From: Loripinus fragilis
Lineage: Eukaryota > Mollusca > Bivalvia > Lucinida > Lucinidae
Reading direction: 5' to 3'
Assembly: GCA_964019695.1 (NCBI GenBank)
Contig: OZ026528.1
Coordinates: 58,708,452-58,772,451, forward strand
Length of the DNA stretch: 64,000 nt
The notes under the pieces were generated by a model. The model saw only the letters and a list, made by a program, of their open reading frames with translations. It made no database searches and was not told the origin of the DNA. Below are positions 24,301 through 38,109 of the stretch, piece by piece. Position 1 is the stretch's first letter; every line of letters starts with the position of its first letter. A program made the translations under genes and the position numbers.

Positions 24301-25804
24301 ATGGAAATATTCCAAGTTGGGCATTTCCAAACTTGGAATATCACTTTTTTCAAGTGATTAAGTGTTTTTCAGCATTACGTAGGTAAATTTACTGTGACAA
24401 ATGATACTTATAGTGGAAACAGACATATTTTTGTAGGTGCCCATTAGCATATTTGGAGACATGTAATTGGATTTCATAGAAATAATCCAAGATGGGCAAT
24501 TCTAAACTTGGAATATCACTTTTTTCAAGTAAATTGGTGTGTTTAAACATTAATTAGGTAAAAAACATGTGGCAAATGGTACTTATAGAGAGAACAGACA
24601 TATCAATTTAGGTCCTTAGCATATTTGGACACATCCAATTGGATTTCATGGAAATATTCCAAGATGTGCCATTTCCCAACTTGGAATATCACTTGCTTCA
24701 AGGGATTTTGTGTGTTTCAGCATTAATTAGGTAACGTTACTGTGACAAATGAGACCTTTTGTAAAATCAGACATATTTATTTAGGTTTTAGCATATTTGG
24801 ACCATCTTAAAAGATTTCATAGAAATATTCCAAGATGGGCCATTTCCCAACTTGGAATATAACTTGTTTCAACTGATTTGGTGTCAATATTAATTAGGTA
24901 AATTTACTGTGACAAATGATACTTATAGAGGAAACAGACGTGTTTATGTAGGTGCATAGCATATTTGGACACATCTAATAGGAATTCATGGAAATATTCC
25001 AAGATGGGGCATTTCCCAACTTGGAATATAACTTGTTTCAAGTAAATTGGTGTGTTTTAACATTAATTAAGTAAAAAACATGTGACAAATGATACTTATA
25101 GTGAGAACAGACATATCAATTTTGGTACTTAGTATATTTGGACACATTTAATTGAATTTCATGGAAATATTCCAAGATGGGACATTTCCCAACTTGGAAT
25201 ATCACTTGTTGCAATTGATTTGGTGTGTTACAGCATTAATTAGGTAAAGTTACTGTGACAAATGATACTTAAAGTGGAAACAGACATATTTTTGTAGGGT
25301 TTTAGCATATTTATTCTCAACTAATTGGATTTCATGGAAATATTCCAAGATGGGGCATTTCCCAACTTGGATTATTACTTGTTTCAAGTGATTTGGTATG
25401 TTACAGCATTAATTAGGTAAAGTACTGTGACAAATGAGATCTTTTGTGGAAACAGACATATATATTTAGGTTTTAGCATATCTGGACACATCTTATAGGA
25501 TTTTATGGAAATATTCCAAGATGGGGCATTTCCCAACTTGGAATATCACTTGTTTCAAGTGATTTGGTTTGTTTCAGCATTAATTAGGTAAATTTACTGC
25601 TAAAAATGATACTTATAGTGGACACAGACATATTAATGTAGGGTTTTTGCATATTTGTACTCATCAAATTGGATTTCATGGAAATATTCCAAGATGAGGC
25701 ATTTCCCAACTTGGATTATTACTTGTTTCAAGTGATTTGGTGTGTTACAGCATAATTTAGGTAAAGTTACTGTGACAAATGTAACCTTTCGTGGAAACAG
25801 ACAT
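18381..25804 (-). repeat. 172-bp satellite, block 2 (reverse), about 43 monomers with higher-order repeats
   Basis: These are the same monomers as block 1 on the opposite strand. The variant word GACAAACGAGACCTTTTG recurs near 19419, 20632 and 21828, about 1.2 kb apart, which is a seven-monomer higher-order repeat. Farther right the spacing shifts to about 0.87 and 1.03 kb. Two short ORFs (19936 and 23716) are in-frame readings of monomers and are not genes. Confidence 0.95.
22341..24394 (-). repeat. Recent 1.03-kb tandem duplication within satellite block 2
   Basis: The stretch beginning TGACAAATGATACTTATAG at 22341 recurs at 23368. Many private variants follow in the same order, including the rare word CACTAATTCCATGTAAATT. 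About six monomers were duplicated as one unit. Confidence 0.8.
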
Positions 25805-26092
25805 AAAAAGATTGGCTATAACATTAATGTATTGCAACAGACTGCATGCTTGGTAGTCAACCCAATCACGGTTGGCAACTTTGCTTTCCTCTTTAATTGC
25901 ACGCAGGTGGGTCGGACTTCAGACTCTATGATGGTTCCGACTTAAAGACTTATCTATTGATGAGATGGTAGGGGCCTGATGCTTTGGCTGTTTGTCGGGC
26001 CCACCGGGGTTTACCTGTTGGATTTCTTTTGCTCCGGTATTCAGTTTAATTTACTGTTGAGTCCTTATCCTTGCTTTATCTCCTTGTTATCT
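25805..26092 (+). pseudogene. C-terminus and 3' UTR of an RT-family retroelement at the satellite orientation switch
   Basis: The frame ending at 25945 carries TACLVVNP and FLFNCTQVGRTSDSM. This is the same C-terminal signature as the copy ending at 52384 (SACLVLNP and FLFNCTTVGQASDSM). The following noncoding sequence also matches (AGACTCTATGA, GCCTGATGCTT, CCCACC, GAGTCCTT). The fragment sits exactly between reverse satellite (left) and forward satellite (right). Upstream RT motifs are absent, so it is a 5'-truncated remnant. Confidence 0.75.
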
Positions 26093-29000
26093 TCACAGTA
26101 AATTTACCTAATTAATGCTGTAGCACAGCAAATCACTTGAAACAAGTGATATTCCAAGTTGGGAAATGCCCCATCTTGGAATATTTCCATACAATCCTAT
26201 ATGATGTGTCCAAATATGCTTAAACCTAAATATATATGTCTGTTTCCACAAAGGTATCATTTGTCAAAGTAAATTTACCTAATTAATGCTGAAACACACC
26301 AAAACACTTGAAACAAATGATATTCCAAGTTGAGAAATGCCTCATCTTGGAATATTTTCATGAAATCCTAAAAGATGTGTCCAAATATTCTAAGTACATA
26401 AATTGATGGGGGTTTTTTCCACAAAAGGTCTCATTTTACATAGTAACTTCACCTAATTAATGCTGAAACACACCAAATCACTTAAAACAAGTGATATTCC
26501 AAGTTGGGAAATGCCCCATCTTGGAATATTTCCATGAAATCCTATATGATGTGTCCAAATATGCTTAAACCTAAATATATATGTCTGTTTCCACTAAAGG
26601 TTTCATTTGTCATAGTAACTTTACTTAATTAATGCTGAAACACACCAAATCACTTGAAACAAATGATATTCCAAGTTGGGAAATGCCCCATCTTAGAATA
26701 TTTCCATAAAATCCTATTAGATGTGTCCAAACATGCTAAGTACCTAAATATATATGTCTGTTTCCACAAAAGGTTTCATTTGTCACAGTAATTTACCTAA
26801 TTAATGCTGAAACACACCAAATCACTTGAAACAAGTGATATTCCAAGTTGGGAAATGCCCCATCTTGGAATATTTCCATGAAATCCTATTAGGTGTGTCC
26901 AAACATGCTAAGTACCTAAATATATATGTCTGTTTCCACAAAAGGTTTCATTTGTCACAGTAACTTAACCTAATTAATGCTGAAACATACCAAATCACTT
27001 GAAACAAGTGATATTCCAAGTTGGGAAATGCCCCATCTTGGAATATTTCCATGAAATCCAATTAGATGTGTCCAAACATGCTTAAACCTTAATAATTATG
27101 TCTGTTTCCACAAAGGTATCATTTGTCAAAGTAACTTTACCTAATTAATGCTGAAACCCACCAAATCACTTGAAACAAATGATATTCCAAGTTGAGAAAT
27201 GCCCCATCTTGGAATATTATTATGAAATCCTATAAGATGTGTCCAAATATGCTAAGTACATTAAGTACATAAATTGATATGTTTTTTCCCACAAAAGGTC
27301 TCATTTGTCACAGTAACTTTACATAATTAATGCTGAAACACACCAAATCACTTGAAACAAGTGATATTCCAAAGTGGGAAATGTCCCATCTTGGAATATT
27401 TCCATGAAACCTAATAGATGTGTCCAAATATGCTAAAACCTAAATAAATATGTCTGTTTCCACAAAAGGTCTCATTTGTCAAAGTAATTTTACCTAATTA
27501 ATGCTGAAACACACCAAATCACTTGAAACAAGTAATATTCCAAGTTTGGAAATGCCCCATCTTGGAATATTTCCATAAAATCCCATAAGATGTGTCCAAA
27601 TATGCTAAAACCTAAATATATATGTCTGTTTCCACAAAATGTCTCATTTGTCACAGTAACTTTACCTAATTAATGCTGAAACACACCAAATCACTTGAAA
27701 CAAGTGATACTCAAAGTCGGGAAATGTCTTATCTTGGAATATTTCCTTGAAATTCACTTAGATGTGTCCAAACATGCTATGTACATAAACTGATATGTCT
27801 GTTTCCACAAAAGGTCTCATTTGTCACAGTAACTTTACCTAATTAATACTGAAACACACCAAATCACTTGAAACAATTGATATTCCAAGTTGGGAAATGC
27901 CCCATCTAGGAATATTTCCATAAAACCCTATTAGATGTGTCCAAATATGCTAAAACCTAAATATATGTGTCTGTATCCACAAAAGGTCTTATTTGTAACA
28001 TTAAATTTACCTAATTAATGCTAAAATACTTCAAATCACTTGAAACAAGTGGTATTCCAAGTTCAGAAATGCCCCATCTTAGAATATTTCCATAAAATCC
28101 TATTAGGTGTGTCCAAACATGCTAAGTACCTAGATATATATGTCTGTTTCCACAAAAGGTTTCATTTGTCACAGTAACTTTACCTTATTAATGCTGAAAC
28201 ACACCAAATCACTTGAAACAAGTGATATTCCAAGTTGGGAAATGCCCCATCTTGGAATATTTCCATGAAATCCAATTAGATGTGTCCAAACATGCTAAAA
28301 CCTTAATAAATATGTCTGTTTCCACAAAGGTATCATTTGTCAAAGTAACTTTACCTAATTAATGCTGAAACCCACCAAATCACTTGAAACAAATGATATT
28401 CCAAGCTGAGAAATGCCCCATCTTGGAATATTTTCATGAAATCCTATAAGATGTGTCCAAATATGCTTAGTACATTAAGTACATAAATTGATATGTTTTT
28501 TTCCACAAAAGGTCTCATTTGTCACAGTAACTTTACATAATTAATGCTGAAACACACCAAATCCCTTGAAACAAGTGATATTCCAAGTTGGGAAATGCCC
28601 CATCTTGGAATATTTCCATGAAATCCTATTAGATTTGTCCAAATATGCTAAAAACCAAAATAAATATGTCTGTTTCCACAAAGGTATCATTTGTCAAAGT
28701 AAATTTACCTAATTAATGCTGAAACACACCAAATCACTTGAAACAAATGATATTCCAAGTTGAGAAATGCCTCATCTTGGAATATTTTCATGAAATCCTA
28801 AAAGATGTGTCCAAATATTTTAAGTACATAAATTGATGGGGGTTTTTTTCCCCAAAAGGTCTCATTTTACACAGTAACTTCACCTAATTAATGCTGAAAC
28901 ACACCAAATCACTTAAAACAAGTGATATTCCAAGTTGGGAAATGCCCCATCTTGGAATATTTCCATGAAACCCTATATGATGTGTCCAAATATGCTTAAA

Positions 29001-32000
29001 CCTAAATATATATGTCTGTTTCCACAAAAGGTTTCATTTGTCACAGTAACTTTACTTAATTAATGCTGAAACACACCAAATCACTTGAAACAAGTGATAT
29101 TCCTATTAGATTTGTCCAAATATGCTAAAACCTCAATAAATATGTCTGTTTCCACAAAGGTATCATTTGTCAAAGTAACTTTACCTAATTAATGCTGAAA
29201 CACACCAAATCCCTTGAAACAAATTATATTCCAAGTTGAGAAATGCCCCATCTTGGAATATTTTCATGAAATCCTATTAGATGTGTCCAAATATGCTAAG
29301 TAGTACATAAATTGATATGTTTTTTTTCCACAAAAGGTATCAATTGTCACAGTAACTTAACATAATTAATGCTGAAACACACCAAATCACTTAAATCAAG
29401 TGATATTCCAAGTTGGGAAATGTTTCATCTTGGAATATTTCCATAAAATCCTATAAGATGTGTCCAAATATGCTAAGACCTAAATATATATGTCTGTTTC
29501 AACAAAATGTCTAATTTGTCAAAGTAACTTTACCTAATTAATCCTGAAACACACCAAATCACTTGAAACAAGTGATATTCCAAGTTGGGAAATGTCCCAT
29601 CTTGGAATATTACCATGAAACCTATTACATGTGTCCAAATATGCTAAAACCAAAATAAATATGTCTGTTTCTACAAAAGGTCTCATTTGTGAAAGTTATT
29701 TTACCTAATTAATGCTGAACCACAGCAAATCACTTGAAACAAGTAATATTCCAAATTTGGAAATGCCCCATCTTGGAATATTTCCATGAAATCCTATAAG
29801 ATGTGTCCAAATATGCTAAAAACTAAATAAATATGTCTGTCTCCACAAAACGTCTCATTTGTCACAGTAACTTTACCTAATTAATGCTGAAACACAACAA
29901 ATCACTTGAAACAAGGGATATTCCAAGTTGGGAAATGTCCCATCTTGGAATATTTCCATAAATTTCAATTAGATGAGTACAAATATGCTAAAACCCTACA
30001 TAAATATGTCTGTTTCCACAATAAGTATCATCTTCACAGTAACTTTACCTAATTAATGCTGTAGCACACCAAATCATTTGAATACCTAATTAATGCTGTA
30101 GCACACCAAATCATTTGAAACAAGTGATATTCCAAGTTGGGAAATGCCCATCTTGGAATATTTCCATAAAATCCTATTAGATTTGTCCAAATATGCTTAA
30201 ACCTAAATAAATATGTCTGTTTCCACAAAGTTATCATTTGTCAAAGTAAATTTACCTAATTAATGCTGAAACATACCAAATCACTTGAAACAAATGATAT
30301 TCCAAGTTGAGAAATGCCTCATCTTGGAATATTTTCATGAAATCCTATAAGATGTGTCCAAATATGCTAAGTACAAAAATTGATATGTATTTTTTCCCAC
30401 AAAAAGGTCTCATTTTACACAGTTACTTTACCTAATTAATGCTGAAACACACCAAATCACTTAAAACAAGTGATATTCCAAGTTGGGAAATGCCCCATCT
30501 TGGAATATTTCCATAAAATCCTATAAGATGTGTCCAAATATGCTAAAACCTAAATATATATGTCTGTTTCCACAAAATGTCTCATTTGGCACAGTAACTT
30601 TACCTTATTAATGCTGAAACACACCAAATCACTTGAAACGAGTGATATTCCAAGTTGGGAAATGCCCCATCTTGGAATATTTCCATGAAATCCTATATGA
30701 TGTGTCCAAATATGCTTAAACCTAAATATAAATGTCTGTTTCCACAAAAGGTTTCATTTGTCACAGTAACTTTACCTAATTAATGCTGAAACATACCAAA
30801 TCACTTGAAAAAAAGTGATATTCCAAGTTGGGAAATGCCCCATCTTGGAATATTTCCATAAAGTCCTATATGATGTGTCCAAATATACTTTAACCTAAAT
30901 ATATATGTCTGTTTCCACAAAAGGTTTCATTTGTCACAGTGACTTTACCTAATTAAAGCTGAAACACACCAAATCACTTGTAACAAGTGCTATTCCAAGT
31001 TGGGAAATGCCCCATCTGGGAATATTTCCATGAAATCCTATTAGATTTGTCCAAATATGCTAAAACCTAAATAAATATGTCTGTTTCCACAAAGGTATCA
31101 TTTGTCAAAGTAACTTTACCTAATTAATGCTGAAACACACCAAACCACTTGAAACAAATGATATTCCAAGTTGAGAATTGCCCCATCTTGGAATATTTTC
31201 ATGAAATCCTATAAGATGTGTCCAAATATGCTAAGTAGTACATAAATTTATATGTTTTTTTTCCACAAAAGGTCTCATTTGTCACAGTAACTTTACATAA
31301 TCAATGCTGAAACACACCAACTCACTCAAAACAAGTGATATTCCAAGTTGGGAACTGTCCCATCATTGGAATATTTCCATAAAATCCTATAAGATGTGTC
31401 CAAATATGCTAAGACCTAAATATATATGTCTGTTTCCACAAAATGTCTAATTTGTCAAAGTAACTTTACCTAATTAATGCTGAAACACACCAAATCACTT
31501 GAAACAAGTGATATTCCAAGTTGTGAAATGCCCCATCTTGGAATATTTCCATAAAATCCTATATGATGTGTCCAAATTTGCTTAAACCTAAATATATATG
31601 TCTGTTTCCACATAAGCTTTCATTAGTCACAGTAAGTTTACCAAATTAATGCTGAAACACACCAAATCACTTGAAACAAGTGATATTCCAAGTTGGGAAA
31701 TGCCCCATCTTGGAATATTTCCATGAAATCCTATAAGATTTGTCCAAATATGCTAAAACCTAAATAAATATGTCTGTTTCCACAAAGGTATGATTTGTCA
31801 AAGTAAATTTACCTAATTAATGCTGAAACATACCAAATCACTTGAAACAAATGATATTCCAAGTTGAGAAATGCCTCATCTTGGAATATTTTCATGAATT
31901 CCTATAAGATGTGTCCAAATATGCTAAGTACATAAATTGATATGTATTTTTTCCCACAAAAGGTCTCATTTTACACAGTAACTTAACATAATTAATGCTG

Positions 32001-34860
32001 AAACACACCAAATCACTTAAAACAAGTGGTATTCCAAGTTGGGAAATGCCCCATCTTGGAATATTTCCATGAAATCCTATAAGATGTGTCCAAATGTGCT
32101 AAAAACTAAATAAATATGTCTGTCTCCACAAAAGGTCTCATTTGTCACAGTAACTTTACCTAATTAATGCTGAAACACAACAAATCACTTGAAACAAGGG
32201 ATATTCCAAGTTGGGAAATGTCCCATCTTGGAATATTTCCATAAATTTCAATTAGATGAGTACAAATATGCTAAAACCCTACATATATATGTCTGTTTCC
32301 ACAATAAGTATCATCTTCACAGTAACTTTACCTAATTAATGCTGTAGCACACCAAATCATTTGAAACAAGTGATATTCCAAGTTGGGAAATGCCCATCTT
32401 GGAATATTTCCATAAAATCCTATTAGATTTGTCCAAATATGCTTAAACCTAAATAAATATGTCTGTTTCCACAAAGTTATCATTTGTCAAAGTAAATTTA
32501 CCTAATTAATGCTGAAACATACCAAATCACTAGAAACAAATGATATTCCAAGTTGAGAAATGCCTCATCTTGGAATATTTTCATGAAATCCTATAAGATG
32601 TGTCCAAATATGCTAAGAACATAAATTGATATGTTTTTTTTCCCACAAAAGGTCTCATTTTACACAGTTACTTTACATAATTAATGCTGAACTACACCAA
32701 ACCACTTAAAACAAGTGATATTACAAGTTGGGAAATGCCCACTCTTGGAATATTTCCATAAAATCCTATAAGATGTGTCCAAATATGCTAAAACATAAAT
32801 ATATATGTCTAACCTAAATATATATATGTCTGTTTCCACAAAATGTCTCATTTGTCACAGTAACTTTACCTAATTAATGCTGAAACACACCAAATCACTT
32901 GAGACAAGTGATATTCCAAGTTGGGAAATGCCCCATCTTGGAATATTTCCATGAAGTCCTATATGATGTGTCCAAATATGCTTAAACCTAAATATATATG
33001 TCTGTTTCCACAAAAGGTTTCATTTGTCACAGTAACTTTACCTAATTAATGCTGAAACACACCAAATCACTTGAAACAAGTGATATTCCAAGTTGGGAAA
33101 TGCCCCATCTTGGAATATTTCCATAAAATCCTATATGATGTGTCCAAATATGCTTAAACCTAAATATATATGTCTGTTTCCACAAAAGGTTTCATTTGTC
33201 AAAGTAACTTTACCTAATTAATGCTGAAACACACCAAATCACTTGTAACAAGTGATATTCCAAGTTGGGAAATGCCCCATCTGGGACTATTTCCATGAAA
33301 TCCTATTAGATGTGTCCAAATATGCTAAAACCTAAATAAATATGTCTGTTTCCACAAAGGTATCATTTGTCAAAGTAACTTTACCTAATCAATGCTTAAA
33401 CACACCAAATCACTTGAAACAAATGATATTCCAAGTTGAGAAATGCCCCATCTTGAAATTTTTTTTATGAAATCCTATAAGATGGGTCCAAATATGCTAA
33501 GTAGTACATAAATTGATATGTTTTTTCCACAAAAGGTCTCATTTGTCACAGTAACTTTACATAATTAATGCAGAAACACACCAAATCACTTAAAACAAGT
33601 GATATTCCAACTTGGGATATTGCCATCTTGGAATATTTCCATAAAATCCTATAAGATGTGTCCAAATATGCTAAAACCTAAATATATATGTCTGTTTCCA
33701 CAAAATGTCTAATTTGTCAAAGTAACTTTACCTAATTAATGCTGAAACACACCAAATTACTTGAAACAAGTGATATTCCAAGTTGGGGAAATGCCCCATC
33801 TTGGAATATTTCCATGAAACCTATTAGATGTGTCCAAATATGCTAAAACCTTAATAAATATGTCTATTTCCACAAAAGGTCTCATTTGTCAAAGTAACTT
33901 TACCTAATTAATGCTGAAACACACCAAATCACTTGAAACAAGTAATATTCCAAGTTTGGAAATGCTCCATCTTGGAATATTTCCATGAAATCCAGTTAGA
34001 TGAGTACAAATTTGCTAAAACCCTACATAAATATGTCTGTTTCCACTATAAGTATCATTTTTCGCAGTATGTGATAGATATTCCAAGTTGGGAAATGCCC
34101 AATCTTGGAATATTCCCATGAAATGCAATTAAAGGTGTCAGAATATGCTAAATATCTAAATAAATATATGTCTGTTTCCACTATGTGTATCACTTGTCAC
34201 AGTAACTTTACCTAATTAATGCTGAAACACACCAAATCACTTGAAACAAGTGATACTCCAAGTCGGGAAATGTCCCATCTTGGAATATTTCCATGAAATT
34301 CCGTTAGATATGTCCAAACATGCAGAGTACATAAACTGATATGTCTGTTTCCAAAAAAGGTCTCATTTGTCACAGTAACTTTACCTAATTAATAATGAAA
34401 CACACCAAATCACTTGAAACAAGTGATATTCCAAGTTGGGAAATGCCCCATCTTGGAATATTTCCATAAAATCCTATTAGATGTGTCCAAATATGCTAAA
34501 ACTTAAATATATATGTCTGTATCCACAAAAGGTCTAATTTGTTACAGTAAATTTACCTAATTAATGCTAAAATACTTCAAATCACTTGAAACAAGTTATA
34601 TACCAAGTTGAGAAATGCCCCATCTTGGAATATTTCCGTGAAATCCAATTAGATGAGTACAAATATGCTAAAACCCTAATTAAATATGTCTATTTCCACA
34701 ATAAGTATCATTTTTCACAGTAAATTTACCTAATTAATGCTGTAACACACCAAATCACTTAACATAAGTGATATTCCAAGTTGGGAAAGTCCAATCTTGG
34801 AATATTTCCATGAAATGCAATTAGAGGTGTCAGAATATGCTAAATACGTATTGTCGATTT
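26093..34860 (+). repeat. 172-bp satellite, block 3 (forward), about 50 monomers
   Basis: Forward monomers show local higher-order structure. The variant with AAGTACATTAAGTACATAAATT recurs at about 27256 and 28470 (about 1.2 kb). The segment around 29985-30240 recurs near 32260-32480 (about 2.25 kb). A 37-bp local duplication lies at 30048-30120. Monomers after about 34060 are more divergent. ORFs at 30049, 30550 and 33933 are monomer readings. Confidence 0.95.
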
Positions 34861-36169
34861 TATTAACCTGACACAGGTGCATAATTTTACGGTAAGTGCA
34901 CAAGATATTTTTACCTTCCGTAGACTTGTCAAAATTCAACTTTTTCAGAACATGGTCATGTTGCATAACATAGAGCTCCATGCAAGCACATATTCTCTCC
35001 TTACACACACCCTCAACATGTGGGTTGGATTAAAAGGTAAAAAAATTCTGAATGTAGTCATGAAGGGGAAATTTATGGAAAAACTTACTGAAGTTGTCTC
35101 AGCATAGATCTAGTATACATCAGGCAAATACAACTTTCATCATATTTTCACCATTTAAACTGAAGATACATGTATAAAAAATCACATACATCAGGGCATT
35201 AACTCTATTCAAGATTCAAATCAAGGGCCTTAACTCTGTATTTATTTTACAAATTAAGATATGCACTCCCATAACACTCCTTCCTTATATCATCTCTCAC
35301 ATCTTTGAGCACCCAAAATATATGTTGGAACTGATGGGTATGAAAATGTTTACAATTAATTTTACTCTCAAATATTGTGTATATCTAAACCTATATATAT
35401 ATACATACATAATATACCTTGATAATGTTTTTAAATGCACATAGAGAATTTCTAGTGTCCATCAATCTGCTTCTCTTTTATTTCGATTTCCAGAAAAATG
35501 GCTGGGCAGCTACTTATGGACCACTTTGTTAGTTACATTATAGGCAGCAGACATATAAATCATCCCTAATATTCTGTAAAAACTCAAAGAGCAGGTTGAG
35601 GGCCGACCGAGATGGAAGGTGCACACCTTTGGTGATGATAATCATTCTTCCAACTTATAAAAAGAGACCAACATTTTCTACTTATATTGTTAATTTCTAA
35701 TTACATGTACTTCCATTGCTGAGTAAGTGATGATATTGCAGTTATCTCAGCAGCCTATACGAAAGAACTCAATATCAATAAAAACTGGTCCCAACGTACA
35801 AGTCTGAAACTATAAATTTCTAGAATAGTTCCATGACACTATTGTCAGATATCAGCTTATCATAATCTCATTTATCTAAGTTTATTGTCAATTTCTTATT
35901 ACTTTGATTGATGTAACAAAACTGGCGATATTGCAGTTATCTCAGCAGCTTATACGAAAGAACTCAATATCAATAATAACTGGTCCCAACCTATAAGTCT
36001 GAAACGATAACTTGCTAGATCTCCTCTTCTCGATAAGTGACATAGAAAAGGCCTATGGCACTATTTTTCGAAATTAAGCTTATTCAAATCTCATTTCTGA
36101 TACAAAACCCTACTTTACTTATGCTACTGTTAGCTATACTTTTGAAATCATCAATAATATTCCAAATGT
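34861..36169. other. Region without a mirror copy between satellite and minisatellite
   Basis: A tandem duplication with a period of about 195 bp is visible: GATATTGCAGTTATCTCAGC occurs near 35732 and 35927 and is followed by matching sequence. The ORFs at 34730-35008 and 34877-35107 overlap on opposite strands with no domain. No gene is supported. Confidence 0.5.
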
Positions 36170-37700
36170 ATTTTTTTTTTGTAATCAAATAATATCTATC
36201 ATACTTGAAATAATCCTCCATCAAAATAATCTATGTACTCAAACAATGTTCTTCCTCCATTGAAATAATACGCTATTGATTCATCCTCCATTATTCTTTG
36301 AAATAATCCACCACTATGTAATCACACAATATCTATCCTCCACATTGAAATAAGCCTAAATGAGTATATTTTCCATTTCATTTTTCTATAAGCCCAAATG
36401 CATGAGCATATCCATCGAAAAATTATTTCAAATGAGGACCCCATATATTTTCATTTGAAATAATCAACAAAATGAAATAATCTCCTTTGTACTCACACAA
36501 TATTCTTCCTCCAATGAAATAATACTCTATCGAACCACACTCTATTACTTCTTGAAATAAATTATATTAATACTCCATTGAAATATTCTAAATTAAAGTA
36601 TATTTTCCATGTAATCAAATAATATCCATCCTCCTTGAAATAATCCTCCATTGAAATATTCTATGTACTCACACATTATCCTACCTCCATTGAAATAATC
36701 CTCTATCAATCAATCCTCCATTACTCCAAACACGCGTTCTCTAGTGTCATTTGCATGGATGAGGCTAGATAAGTGCATCGTCCTTCGGATCGAGACGTTA
36801 ACTGGATGTCCCCTGTGCAGGGAAAGTCACCCCCTGTGCAGTAATTTAGATATGGTTACTTGTAGGCTTTCATCCTGCAACACGAGTGTACAAAGTACAC
36901 TGCCGATAATACTCGCAAGAGGGTCTGGCAGTATATAGAGAAAGAAAGAAAGAAATAAAACTCAACTGAAATATTCCAAATGAGTATATTCTATGTAATC
37001 AAACAATGTCCATACTCCTTGAAATAATCACCGATAGAAATAATCTCCTATGTACATGTACACACACAATATCTTTCCTCCATTGAAATAATAGTCAAAT
37101 GATCCTGGTCCACCATTACTCCTTGTAATAATTCTCCAAGGTACATGTACATGTATCAAAAAATAATATCCATCCTCCTTGAAATGATCTTTTATGTACT
37201 AACACAATGATTCATCCCCCATTACTCCTTCAAATAATGCTCCATTGAAATACTCTTAATAAGTATAACTTCTATGTAATAAAAAATGTCCATCCTCCTT
37301 GAAATAATCATTCATTGAAATATTCTCATATGTACTCACTTAATATCCTTTCTCCATGAAATAATACTCTATTGATCCATCCACCATTACTTCCTTGAAA
37401 TAATTATCCATTAAAATATCCCAAATGTATATATATCTATCCTCCTTGAAATAATCTACCATTGAAACAATCACCTGTGTATTCACAACATATTCTTCCT
37501 CTAATTATACTCCAATGAAAATGAAATATTCTAAATGAGTATATCTTCTGAGTAATCAACAGTATCCAGCCTCCTTGAAATAAGCCTCCATGAAATCATC
37601 TAATTCTATGTATGGTACCCATCCTCCTTGAAATAATCATCCGTTGAAACAATCTCCTATGTACTCACACACTATCCCTTCTCCATTGAAATAATACTCA
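36170..37700. repeat. CCTCCATTGAAATAAT minisatellite, right part
   Basis: Degenerate units, about 150-190 bp when read as composites, are built from TCCTCCATTGAAATAAT, TACTCACACAATAT and ATTCTAAATGAGTATAT words. The part 37364-37700 mirrors 8810-9215. The part 36170-37363 has no left-arm counterpart. Confidence 0.75.
36728..36957 (+). mobile_element. Insertion in the minisatellite with a (GAAA)n tail
   Basis: A GC-richer segment interrupts the minisatellite and ends CTGGCAGTATATAGAGAAAG, followed by GAAA repeats. A very similar end, CCAGTATTAAGAGAAAG plus GAAA repeats, follows the non-LTR RT fragment at about 50892. This is likely the 3' end of the same retroelement family. The 64-residue ORF inside has no domain. 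Confidence 0.5.
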
Positions 37701-38109
37701 CGTCTTTAATAAACAATTTTTTTTTTTTGGGGGGGGGGGGGGGGGGGTCAGGTGTTTTTTTTATCTCCGCATCTTGGGAACATGACCATGCAAACATGCA
37801 AACCCTGAGAATTGGAATTTTGCATTATTTTTTTTTTTGGGGGGGGGGGGTGGGGGGGGGGTCAGGTGTTTTTTTATCTCCGCTTCTTGGGAACATGACC
37901 ATGCAAACCCCGAGAATTGGAATTTTGCATACATGTCATTTTATACACAGATAGGAAAAAATAAAAGAGCAGCTGTAGGCATGCATCATACCCTGCCTCG
38001 AAATATTTTCAATACAAAGACAAATTAATCCATAAATCGAAGGCCATAACTCAGTTAAAGATGTATGAAAATTTAAATGCAGTTGTTCTAACCTAGATCT
38101 TATTTTTAT

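Noticed and set aside
9216..34860. CRISPR-like regular repeats
   Set aside because: The whole 172-bp unit is repeated with no unique spacers, and the context is eukaryotic. It is a satellite.
9216..34860. Helitron with an internal satellite array, as described in some bivalves
   Set aside because: I saw no Rep/helicase frame and could not define a CTRR end with a terminal hairpin. It remains possible but is unsupported.
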